From: Lachnospiraceae bacterium | Lineage (GTDB): Bacteria; Bacillota; Clostridia; Lachnospirales; Lachnospiraceae | NCBI GenBank assembly: GCA_900770325.1 | Contig: CAAGKE010000005.1 | Span: forward strand, 1 to 15,326 | Reading direction: 5' to 3' | Length of the DNA: 15,326 nucleotides | Part shown: piece after piece, positions 1 to 5,525 of the stretch | How positions within the stretch are numbered: position 1 is the stretch's first letter | Layout: the number at the start of each line of letters is the position of its first letter | Made by a program: the position numbers and the translations under genes | The notes under the pieces: generated by a model | Database searches by the model: none | What the model saw: only the letters and a program-made list of their open reading frames with translations | Told to the model about the DNA's origin: nothing

Positions 1-118
1 CCGCGAGGTGTTTTCGCGCAGAATGCGCGGAAATCCCGAGGGCAACAAGCGCGAAACTGTATAAAATGCAGTTTCTGTGCATCGCGTAGCGTGTTACTGT
101 GAACAACGTGAACAGTAA
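1..118 (+). repeat. Dispersed hairpin-rich intergenic repeat, copy A (probably cut by the window start)
   Basis: This stretch is repeated in inverted orientation at 12547-12663. By eye there are about 14 differences over 118 nt, and only 4 within the core 47-118. It contains three potential hairpins: CGCGCA/TGCGCG around a GAA loop at 15-29; AAACTGTAT, loop AAA, ATGCAGTTT at 54-74; and GTTACTGT/ACAGTAAC at 93-119. The second hairpin has a T where copy B has C, which keeps pairing possible as a G-U pair in RNA. No coding potential is seen. The function is unknown. Confidence 0.85.
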
Positions 119-134
119 CCCTCGAATATGCCCA

Positions 135-164
135 TTGACATACTGCCGGGTTTTTTTGTATGAT
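135..164 (+). promoter_or_regulatory. Sigma-A-type promoter of the ArsR-type regulator gene
   Basis: TTGACA at 135-140 is a perfect -35 box. An 18-nt spacer containing a run of seven T separates it from TATGAT at 159-164. The inferred transcription start is near 171, giving a leader of roughly 95 nt before the start codon at 266. Confidence 0.75.
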
Positions 165-182
165 AAATGTAGATAAATCATA
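159..182. promoter_or_regulatory. Candidate ArsR-type operator (24-bp imperfect dyad over the -10 box)
   Basis: The 24-bp sequence is an inverted repeat centred at 170/171, with half-sites TATGATAAATGT and AGATAAATCATA. Nine of 12 positions are symmetric, with six perfect outer pairs. It covers the -10 box and the inferred transcription start. ArsR-family repressors usually bind AT-rich dyads at such positions, so autoregulation is a reasonable inference, but binding is not shown by sequence alone. Confidence 0.5.
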
Positions 183-265
183 TGACCGGAACGGAAACAC
201 ATCCTGTTATGAAGTAAGGCAGGGTATGGGGTTAATGAAAATAGGAAAAGGGCAGGGTAAGAAAG

Positions 266-916
266 ATGAAAGAAAAGGTGTATGAATTTGATCAGATTTT
301 TAAGGCATTGGGAGACAAACACAGACTTCAGATTCTGAATATGCTTCTGGAGAAAGAAAGAAATGCCGGGGAAATTCTGGAAGCTGTGGATGTGGTGCAG
401 TCCACACTTTCCCATCATATGAAGAGCCTGAGTGAATCCGGGCTGGTGAAGGTGCGCAAATCAGGAAAATGGACCTATTATTCTGTTTCACAGGAAGCGA
501 TACAGGCAGCCTATGATTTCCTGAAGCAGTATCTGGACGGAGAAAAAGAAAATGCGGAGGATGCCGGAGCGGTGAAAGTGAAAACTGTCTTCGCTGCTGC
601 AGAAACCGGAACGAAGAATGAGAAGGCAGAAGAAGGGAAGAAGGCCGGCAAAGTCCAAAAAGCTCAAAAAGCCCAAAAATCAGAGAAAGATACAGTCATG
701 AGCCATCAAAGCGCTAATTCGGAGGATATCTTTGCGTCTGCAGAGGCAAAAAAGGATAAAAAGAGCAGCAAAAAGGAGCATGAGGATGTGTTCCAGGCAT
801 CATCTGTGAAAGAAAAGTCTGCAGAGAAGGATGGGGCTTCGAAGAAGAAAAAGGGCGGAAAAAGCAAAAAAGAAAAGAAGAAAAAGGAAAAAAATAAAAC
901 AGCAGACTTCTGCTGA
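266..916 (+). CDS. ArsR-family winged-helix transcriptional regulator with lysine-rich C-terminal tail
   Basis: The protein has 216 aa. Residues 8-75 form an ArsR-type winged-helix domain, with the family-typical FKALGDKHRLQIL opening, a recognition helix around residues 44-57 (VQSTLSHHMKSL) and a wing ending KWTYYSV at 68-74. The CxC metal-binding motif of arsenic/cadmium sensors is absent, so the inducer is unknown. Residues 93-216 are a highly charged, low-complexity tail rich in Lys, Glu and Ala, ending in dense lysine clusters (SKKKKGGKSKKEKKKK). ArsR proteins are usually about 100-120 aa, so this tail roughly doubles the length. It may bind nucleic acid, but that is inference. The ribosome binding site is weak (AGGG at 254-257). 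A promoter with an overlapping dyad lies upstream. The deacylase gene follows after 12 nt, so the two are probably co-transcribed. Confidence 0.85.
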   Translation: MKEKVYEFDQIFKALGDKHRLQILNMLLEKERNAGEILEAVDVVQSTLSHHMKSLSESGLVKVRKSGKWTYYSVSQEAIQAAYDFLKQYLDGEKENAEDAGAVKVKTVFAAAETGTKNEKAEEGKKAGKVQKAQKAQKSEKDTVMSHQSANSEDIFASAEAKKDKKSSKKEHEDVFQASSVKEKSAEKDGASKKKKGGKSKKEKKKKEKNKTADFC

Positions 917-928
917 AAGGAAAAAAAG

Positions 929-1411
929 ATGTCAAAGAACAAGGAAGTAAAGACGAATGCCATGCGAATTCTGGACAGGATGAAAATCTCCTACCAGACC
1001 ATGACCTATGAATGTGACGAGTTTGTGGATGCTTTAAAGATCGCAGATCAGCTGGGGCTTCCCTACGAAAAGGTATACAAAACACTTGTGACGGTGGGAA
1101 ACAGCAAAAACTATTTTGTATTTGTGATTCCCATCGACAGAGAACTGGATCTGAAGAAGGCAGCCCGTTCAGTGGGCGAGAAATCCGTAGCGATGATTCA
1201 TGTTAAGGAAATCAACGGGATCACCGGTTATATCCGGGGCGGCTGCACCGCAATCGGTATGAAAAAGCAGTATGTTACCAGGATCGATGAGAGTGCAAAA
1301 GGGCTGGAAAGCATGGTGGTCAGCGGCGGGAAGCTGGGTGTTCAGATTGAATTAAAGCCGGAGGATCTGTGTAGTGCGGCCAATGGGGAATTCGCGGATC
1401 TGTTGATGTGA
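929..1411 (+). CDS. ybaK: YbaK/EbsC-family Cys-tRNA(Pro) deacylase
   Basis: This 160-aa protein matches the usual length of the YbaK/EbsC trans-editing family, which hydrolyses cysteine (and some other residues) wrongly attached to tRNA-Pro by prolyl-tRNA synthetase. It acts free in the cytoplasm. Lys51 in VYKTLV corresponds to the conserved family lysine needed for activity. The GYIRGGCTAIGMKK block at about 100-113 matches the family GG...G.KK motif, although Ala109 replaces the more usual Pro. AAAGGA at 916-921, overlapping the end of the regulator gene, fixes the ATG start with 7-nt spacing. It lies in an operon with the ArsR-type gene, which could control it or simply share transcription. 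No terminator is seen between its stop and the insertion sequence at 1482. Family assignment is firm; the exact editing substrate is inferred. Confidence 0.9.
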   Translation: MSKNKEVKTNAMRILDRMKISYQTMTYECDEFVDALKIADQLGLPYEKVYKTLVTVGNSKNYFVFVIPIDRELDLKKAARSVGEKSVAMIHVKEINGITGYIRGGCTAIGMKKQYVTRIDESAKGLESMVVSGGKLGVQIELKPEDLCSAANGEFADLLM

Positions 1412-1472
1412 AACCTGTATGGAGCGGGGAAGGAACCGGAAGGACTTACCAATCATAATAACGGGACCGGAA

Positions 1473-1481
1473 AGAACAAAC
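1473..1481. repeat. Target site duplication, left copy
   Basis: AGAACAAAC lies directly outside the left end of the insertion sequence and recurs exactly at 3099-3107 outside the right end. A 9-bp duplication adjoining both CAG termini is what a DDE transposase leaves behind. Confidence 0.88.
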
Positions 1482-1502
1482 CAGTTCTGAAAGGTAAAAA
1501 TA
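1482..1502 (+). repeat. IS terminal inverted repeat, left
   Basis: It starts CAGTTCTGAAAGGTAAA and matches the right terminus (3078-3098, reverse strand) at 17 of 21 positions, including an uninterrupted TGAAAGGTAAA. Confidence 0.88.
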
Positions 1503-1586
1503 ATTCGCACAAAATGTGCTGATTTCATGTGGATTCCCAAAGGATAGTGTAAAATATAAGAAAAACTTTTTCGCAGAGGAAACCAC

Positions 1587-2912
1587 ATGAGCAGAGAACG
1601 AGATCGAATCACTAAGAAAAGGGAGCAGAACCCGGTTATTGAGTGCAATAAAGTTCAGGAAAGATTTTATCCTGAGTTATTTTCAAGGTTTGCAAAGGTA
1701 AAGGATCCAAGACACAGCAGTTACATTGACTACAGCAGTAAGGTGATGCTGGGGACGGTGTATTATAAAGGGATTGCAGGGATTTCCAGCATGCAGGGGA
1801 TGACCAGGGAATTTAATAATGATGCGGTTGCAAAAAATCTTTACCATTTCATGGGCAGTAATCCAAAGGAATACCTTCCACATGGAGTGACGGTGAATGA
1901 ATTCCTGGAAAGACTTGATCCATCAGAATTAGAAGAAATCCAGTCAGATATAGTATACCGGATGATCCGCAGAAAGACATTTGATGATGCAAAAGTGCTT
2001 GGGAAATGGCTCGTTCTGGTCGATGGTTCGGAACTGGATGAGGGAAATACGCAGAAGAATGAACAGTATTTAAGCCGATGCTATAACAAGGGGAAAGAAA
2101 ATGAATTTATAAAATATCACCGGAGCGTACTGGAAGCAAAGATTTACTTTGGAAACAACCTGGTATGCAGCATAGCAACGGAAGCCGTTGAGAATCCTGC
2201 GGATTATAATGAAAAAAAGCAGAACGAGGAAGAAATCAAACAGGATTGCGAAAGAAAAGCATTTGTAAGGATTGCGGCCAAGATCAGGAAACATTTTCCC
2301 AGGCTGCCGCTGTGTATCGTTGCGGATGGGCTTTATGTAAGTGAAACCGTATTAAAGATCTGCCAGGAAAATCGGTGGGAATATATCATCCGGTATAAGG
2401 AAGGCTGTGCACCTACGATTGAACAGGAATACCAGGCAATTCCGGAAAAGAACCAGACAGGGAATGCCGAATACGTGAATGGAGTCCTGTTCGGTAACCG
2501 GGAAGTAAACGTTCTGAAGTACAAAGAAACAAAAGTAAAAAAGGGAGAACCCGTCACAACAGAGTTTGCATGGATCACAAGTATGGGGATCACCGATAAA
2601 AATGCGGAGAAACTGGCCCGAGCAGGACGGTGCAGATGGAAAATAGAGAATCAGGGCTTCAACCGTCAAAAGAATTGGCAGGGAAATATAGGGCATGCAT
2701 GCAGCTGGAATGAAAGAGCGCAGAAGAACCATTACTTACTGGAACAGATATCGGATTTCATGAAGCAGCTTTATGAGTATTTTTATCTGAAAAAAAACGA
2801 GATAAAAAAGACACAAAAAAATATATCTTCTGAATTGTTAGCCAGCTTTGGACGGCAACTAACAGAAGCAGAAGATATATCAGTTCAACTGAATAAATCA
2901 GTCAGCAACTGA
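1587..2912 (+). CDS. IS4-like DDE transposase, intact
   Basis: The 441-aa protein is the transposase of the surrounding insertion sequence. It cuts and joins DNA at the element's inverted repeats. The catalytic triad is visible: Asp146 in LVDGSE, Asp247 in VADGLY and Glu354 in RWKIENQGF. The last lies in a YREK-like block (R..IE.....K) typical of IS4-related enzymes. Asp-to-Glu spacing of about 107 residues with no long insertion suggests a compact catalytic core. AGAGGA at 1575-1580 gives a good ribosome binding site 6 nt before ATG. There is no frameshift or premature stop. The final 20 codons include a long imperfect hairpin in the DNA (2821-2880). Transcription runs toward citrate synthase, and no clear terminator lies between the two genes. 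Family placement beyond the IS4-like superfamily is uncertain. Confidence 0.9.
   Translation: MSRERDRITKKREQNPVIECNKVQERFYPELFSRFAKVKDPRHSSYIDYSSKVMLGTVYYKGIAGISSMQGMTREFNNDAVAKNLYHFMGSNPKEYLPHGVTVNEFLERLDPSELEEIQSDIVYRMIRRKTFDDAKVLGKWLVLVDGSELDEGNTQKNEQYLSRCYNKGKENEFIKYHRSVLEAKIYFGNNLVCSIATEAVENPADYNEKKQNEEEIKQDCERKAFVRIAAKIRKHFPRLPLCIVADGLYVSETVLKICQENRWEYIIRYKEGCAPTIEQEYQAIPEKNQTGNAEYVNGVLFGNREVNVLKYKETKVKKGEPVTTEFAWITSMGITDKNAEKLARAGRCRWKIENQGFNRQKNWQGNIGHACSWNERAQKNHYLLEQISDFMKQLYEYFYLKKNEIKKTQKNISSELLASFGRQLTEAEDISVQLNKSVSN
2821..2880. repeat. Nested inverted repeat in the 3' end of the transposase gene
   Basis: ATATATCTTCTG at 2821-2832 is the exact reverse complement of 2869-2880. 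Inside it, TGTTAG (2836-2841) pairs with CTAACA (2859-2864). The palindrome TCAGTT-c-AACTGA follows at 2880-2892. There is no U-tract, so it is not a standard intrinsic terminator. Confidence 0.7.
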
Positions 2913-3077
2913 GCTAATTGTAGCAAAGAAGGTGATGCCTGCCAAGAGGAAAAAGCAAAAATTATGAACAAAATTTATCCCACAGGAGTTTCTGTAATCA
3001 ATTGATGTGGATAACCCATTCAAAAATAGACAGAATGGTGAAAAAAAGCATTTTTATAATATCGGCAGGCTAAAAGA

Positions 3078-3098
3078 TATATTTACCTTTCAATGCTG
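3078..3098 (-). repeat. IS terminal inverted repeat, right
   Basis: Read on the minus strand it starts CAGCATTGAAAGGTAAA and matches the left terminus at 17 of 21 positions. It is followed outward by the second copy of the 9-bp target duplication. Confidence 0.88.
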
Positions 3099-3107
3099 AG
3101 AACAAAC
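3099..3107. repeat. Target site duplication, right copy
   Basis: AGAACAAAC is identical to 1473-1481. It ends 8 bp before the -35 box of the citrate synthase promoter. Confidence 0.88.
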
Positions 3108-3115
3108 ATAAAAAA

Positions 3116-3144
3116 TTGACAAAATCCGCCAGTTGCGCTAAGAT
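3116..3144 (+). promoter_or_regulatory. Promoter of the citrate synthase gene
   Basis: A perfect -35 TTGACA at 3116-3121, a 17-nt spacer and TAAGAT at 3139-3144 form a strong sigma-A-type promoter. Transcription should start near 3151. That makes the upstream in-frame ATG at 3154 nearly leaderless and favours the ATG at 3178. The insertion sequence ends only 17 bp upstream of the -35 box, so any upstream regulatory site has been displaced. Confidence 0.85.
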
Positions 3145-3177
3145 ATTAGGAATATGAAACCTGGAAGGAGAATTGCC

Positions 3178-4545
3178 ATGCTCAATGATGTAGACAGAAA
3201 AGACAGAGATGACCGCCTGGAGGAACTGGTCCGGTATTGCATGATTTCCGGTGCGATGGATTTGAATTTGTACCAGGAATATGATGTAAAACGGGGACTT
3301 CGTGAATCAAACGGAAAGGGCGTACTCACCGGCCTGACAGAAATATCCGATGTCGTTGCGTACAAGACCGTAGAAGGCAGAAAAATTCCTATAGACGGCG
3401 AATTGTATTTCCAGGGGTATAACGTAAAGGAATTGATCAAGGGCTTCAAGAACAGAAGGTTTAACTTTGAGGAAGCCACCTATCTGCTGCTGTTTGGAGA
3501 ACTGCCGAACAAAAAGCAGTTAAGAGAATTTATCGATCTGCTGAGCCAGTACCGGGAGCTTCCCAGTAAATTTGTGCGGGACGTTATTATGAAGGCGCCC
3601 AGTGCCAATATTATGAACGGCCTGCAGAAGAGTGTTCTGACACTGTATTCCTACGATGAAAATCCGGATGATATTTCGATTTCCAATGTGCTGCGCCAGT
3701 CTCTTACACTGATCGGCGCCATGCCTCTGATCTCTGTATACGGATATCATGCGTATCAGCACTATAATAACGACAAGAGCCTGGTGATCCGGTATCCCAA
3801 TCCGGATCTGTCCACTGCGGAAAATATTCTGCGGATGCTCAGGGATGACGGCGCATATACAGAACTGGAGGCACGGGTACTGGATGCCTGTCTGGTGCTT
3901 CATGCGGAGCATGGCGGCGGTAATAACTCCACCTTTACTACCCATGTGGTTTCCTCCACCGGTACGGATACGTATTCGGCGGTAGCGGCTTCTCTGGGAT
4001 CGCTCAAAGGACCCAAGCACGGCGGCGCGAACCTGAAGGTGGAAAATATGTTTGCTGATATTAAGAGCCACGTGTCCAACTGGGGAGATGAAGGTGCGAT
4101 CCGGGCATATCTGGAAAAGATCGTGAATAAGGAAGCCTTTGACAGAAGCGGTCTGATCTATGGTATGGGACATGCGGTCTATACCGTGTCTGATCCCCGT
4201 GCAGTGGTATTAAAGAAATATGCGGAGAGCCTTTCCGAAGAAAAGGGACTGCAGGAAGAGTTCCAGCTGTATAAATCTGTGGAAAAGATTGCGTCCGAGC
4301 TTCTTACTTCCCATAAACAGCTGTCCAAGCCCATCTGCTGTAATGTGGACTTCTACAGCGGATTCGTATATTCCATGCTGGGAATTCCGCAGCAGCTGTA
4401 TACGCCGATCTTCGCTATTTCCAGAATTTCCGGATGGTGTGCACACCGGATCGAGGAGCTGGTCAATACAGGAAAGATCATTCGTCCTGCCTACAAATAT
4501 GTGGGCCATCACAAGGCATACCGAAGGCTGGAGGACAGGACATAA
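3178..4545 (+). CDS. gltA: Citrate synthase
   Basis: This 455-aa enzyme condenses acetyl-CoA and oxaloacetate to citrate in the cytoplasm. In anaerobic Firmicutes it usually feeds an incomplete TCA branch toward 2-oxoglutarate and glutamate. The three catalytic residues are in place: His245 in LHAEHGGGN, His332 in GMGHAVYTVSDPRA and Asp391 in NVDFYSG. The KGPKHGGAN substrate-binding block is also present. GGAAGGAG at 3162-3169, 8 nt before ATG 3178, decides the start; an in-frame ATG at 3154 lacks a ribosome binding site. The gene stands alone, with a strong promoter and a terminator. No aconitase or isocitrate dehydrogenase is adjacent. 2-Methylcitrate synthase activity cannot be excluded from sequence, since the two are homologous, but no propionate genes lie nearby. 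Confidence 0.93.
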   Translation: MLNDVDRKDRDDRLEELVRYCMISGAMDLNLYQEYDVKRGLRESNGKGVLTGLTEISDVVAYKTVEGRKIPIDGELYFQGYNVKELIKGFKNRRFNFEEATYLLLFGELPNKKQLREFIDLLSQYRELPSKFVRDVIMKAPSANIMNGLQKSVLTLYSYDENPDDISISNVLRQSLTLIGAMPLISVYGYHAYQHYNNDKSLVIRYPNPDLSTAENILRMLRDDGAYTELEARVLDACLVLHAEHGGGNNSTFTTHVVSSTGTDTYSAVAASLGSLKGPKHGGANLKVENMFADIKSHVSNWGDEGAIRAYLEKIVNKEAFDRSGLIYGMGHAVYTVSDPRAVVLKKYAESLSEEKGLQEEFQLYKSVEKIASELLTSHKQLSKPICCNVDFYSGFVYSMLGIPQQLYTPIFAISRISGWCAHRIEELVNTGKIIRPAYKYVGHHKAYRRLEDRT

Positions 4546-4574
4546 AGAAAATAATATATTGAAAAATGTGTGGG

Positions 4575-4612
4575 CTGCTGCAAAGGCATATTATTTTGCA
4601 GCAGTTCTTTTT
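4575..4612 (+). terminator. Intrinsic terminator of citrate synthase
   Basis: CTGCTGCAAA at 4575-4584 pairs perfectly with TTTGCAGCAG at 4595-4604 around a 10-nt loop. A T-rich tail (TTCTTTTT) follows. Confidence 0.88.
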
Positions 4613-4696
4613 GCGCCTGCTTCGAAACGTCGTCCCGGGGATACACCCAGACAGTAACACTGCCATAACTTTTATAAGAATTTAATATTATTTCAC

Positions 4697-4725
4697 TTGT
4701 TTGAAGCGTCCGGGCCGAGTATCAT
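4697..4725 (+). promoter_or_regulatory. Candidate promoter of the ABC transporter operon
   Basis: TTGTTT at 4697-4702, a 17-nt spacer and TATCAT at 4720-4725 are acceptable -35 and -10 boxes. An alternative is TTGAAG shifted four bases downstream with ATAAAG. The start codon lies 80 nt downstream, leaving a leader that contains the short repeat fragment at 4755-4779. Confidence 0.45.
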
Positions 4726-4754
4726 AAAGTATATAACGAAAACGGCATTTTGCT

Positions 4755-4779
4755 TTACTGCGATGACGTGAACAGTGAC
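4755..4779 (+). repeat. Fragment related to the tail palindrome of the dispersed repeat
   Basis: By eye, this segment aligns with 94-119 of copy A with about five differences including one gap. The shared part is strongest in CGTGAACAGT. It lies just upstream of the ribosome binding site of the ATPase gene. The similarity is short and could be a decayed copy. Confidence 0.45.
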
Positions 4780-4804
4780 GAAATAAGATAGTGAGGATAC
4801 AGTA

Positions 4805-5521
4805 ATGTCAATGGGACAGGAAGATTTTGTTTGTCTGAAAGACGTGACAAAGGTTTATCAGATGGGAGAGGTATCTATCCGTGCGGTGGACGGTATTACC
4901 ATGAATATTGCAAAAGGAGAATTTGCGGTGGTGGTGGGGCCCAGCGGAGCAGGGAAAACCACGGTACTGAATATTCTGGGAGGAATGGATACGGCCTCCT
5001 CCGGGGAGGTATGGGTAGACGGATCCAATATTGCCCGGTACAGTACCAGAAAGCTGACGGGATACCGCAGGGATGACATTGGCTTTGTATTTCAGTTTTA
5101 TAATCTGATTCCAAATCTGACTGCGCTGGAAAATGTGGAGCTGGCGCTGCAGATCTGTAAAAATCCTCTGGATGCCCGGACTGTGCTGGAGGAGGTGGGG
5201 CTTGGAGAACGGCTGAAGAATTTCCCGGCCCAGCTTTCCGGTGGAGAGCAGCAGCGAGTATCCATTGCCCGGGCACTGGCAAAAAACCCCAAGCTGCTGC
5301 TGTGTGATGAGCCTACCGGAGCACTTGATTACCAGACAGGAAAGGCAATTCTGAAGCTTTTGCAGGATATGTGCCGGAAAAAAGGGATGACGGTGATCGT
5401 GATCACCCACAACTCGGCGATTACTCCCATGGCGGACCGGGTGATAAAGATTAAAAACGGAAGAGTGGCGGATATGCATATAAATCCCAGCCCGGTTTCG
5501 GTGGAAACGATAGAGTGGTGA
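4805..5521 (+). CDS. ABC transporter ATP-binding protein (MacB/LolD-type)
   Basis: The 238-aa ATPase has every ABC motif: Walker A GPSGAGKTT at 45-53 (Lys51), Q-loop Gln97, signature LSGGEQQR at 144-151, Walker B LLLCDEP at 164-170 (catalytic Glu169), D-loop ALD at 173-175 and H-loop His202. The order and sequence match the MacB/LolD/FtsE branch, whose members power FtsX-type mechanotransmission permeases rather than classic importers. GTGAGG at 4791-4796 supports the ATG at 4805; another ATG at 4811 is less well spaced. Only 4 nt separate its stop from the permease start, so translation is probably coupled and the two form one transporter. The substrate or mechanical target is not evident. 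No two-component system or peptide-resistance gene is adjacent, so a BceAB-type detoxification role has no contextual support. Confidence 0.95.
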   Translation: MSMGQEDFVCLKDVTKVYQMGEVSIRAVDGITMNIAKGEFAVVVGPSGAGKTTVLNILGGMDTASSGEVWVDGSNIARYSTRKLTGYRRDDIGFVFQFYNLIPNLTALENVELALQICKNPLDARTVLEEVGLGERLKNFPAQLSGGEQQRVSIARALAKNPKLLLCDEPTGALDYQTGKAILKLLQDMCRKKGMTVIVITHNSAITPMADRVIKIKNGRVADMHINPSPVSVETIEW

Positions 5522-5525
5522 TATA

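Larger units (their letters stand above)
1482..3098 (+). mobile_element. Complete insertion sequence (1617 bp) with DDE transposase
   Basis: The left end begins CAGTTCTGAAAGGTAAA and the right end, read on the minus strand, begins CAGCATTGAAAGGTAAA. Over the first 21 positions the two termini agree at 17. Both ends abut the 9-bp direct repeat AGAACAAAC (1473-1481 and 3099-3107). One intact transposase gene fills most of the element. The element is visibly more A-rich than the flanking genes. All parts needed for movement appear intact, and the near-perfect flanking duplication suggests a fairly recent insertion. The transposase has an IS4-like DDE core, but I cannot assign a named IS family with certainty. 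Confidence 0.9.

Noticed and set aside
218..259. GGCAGGGTA repeated at 218-226 and 251-259, 33 bp apart, as a second operator
   Set aside because: The repeat is short and purine-rich, and one copy coincides with the ribosome binding region, so chance is likely. The dyad at 159-182 is a better candidate.
3006..3014. Perfect DnaA box as a sign of a replication origin
   Set aside because: A single box inside a transposable element with no cluster, no AT-rich unwinding region and no dnaA or dnaN nearby does not make an origin.
3154..3178. Upstream in-frame ATG of citrate synthase at 3154
   Set aside because: It would begin about 3 nt after the inferred transcription start and has no ribosome binding site. 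The ATG at 3178 has GGAAGGAG at good spacing.
4220..4657. Plus-strand open frame of 145 codons overlapping the end of citrate synthase
   Set aside because: It is a shifted frame inside a well-conserved gene, runs through the terminator hairpin and has no recognisable domain.
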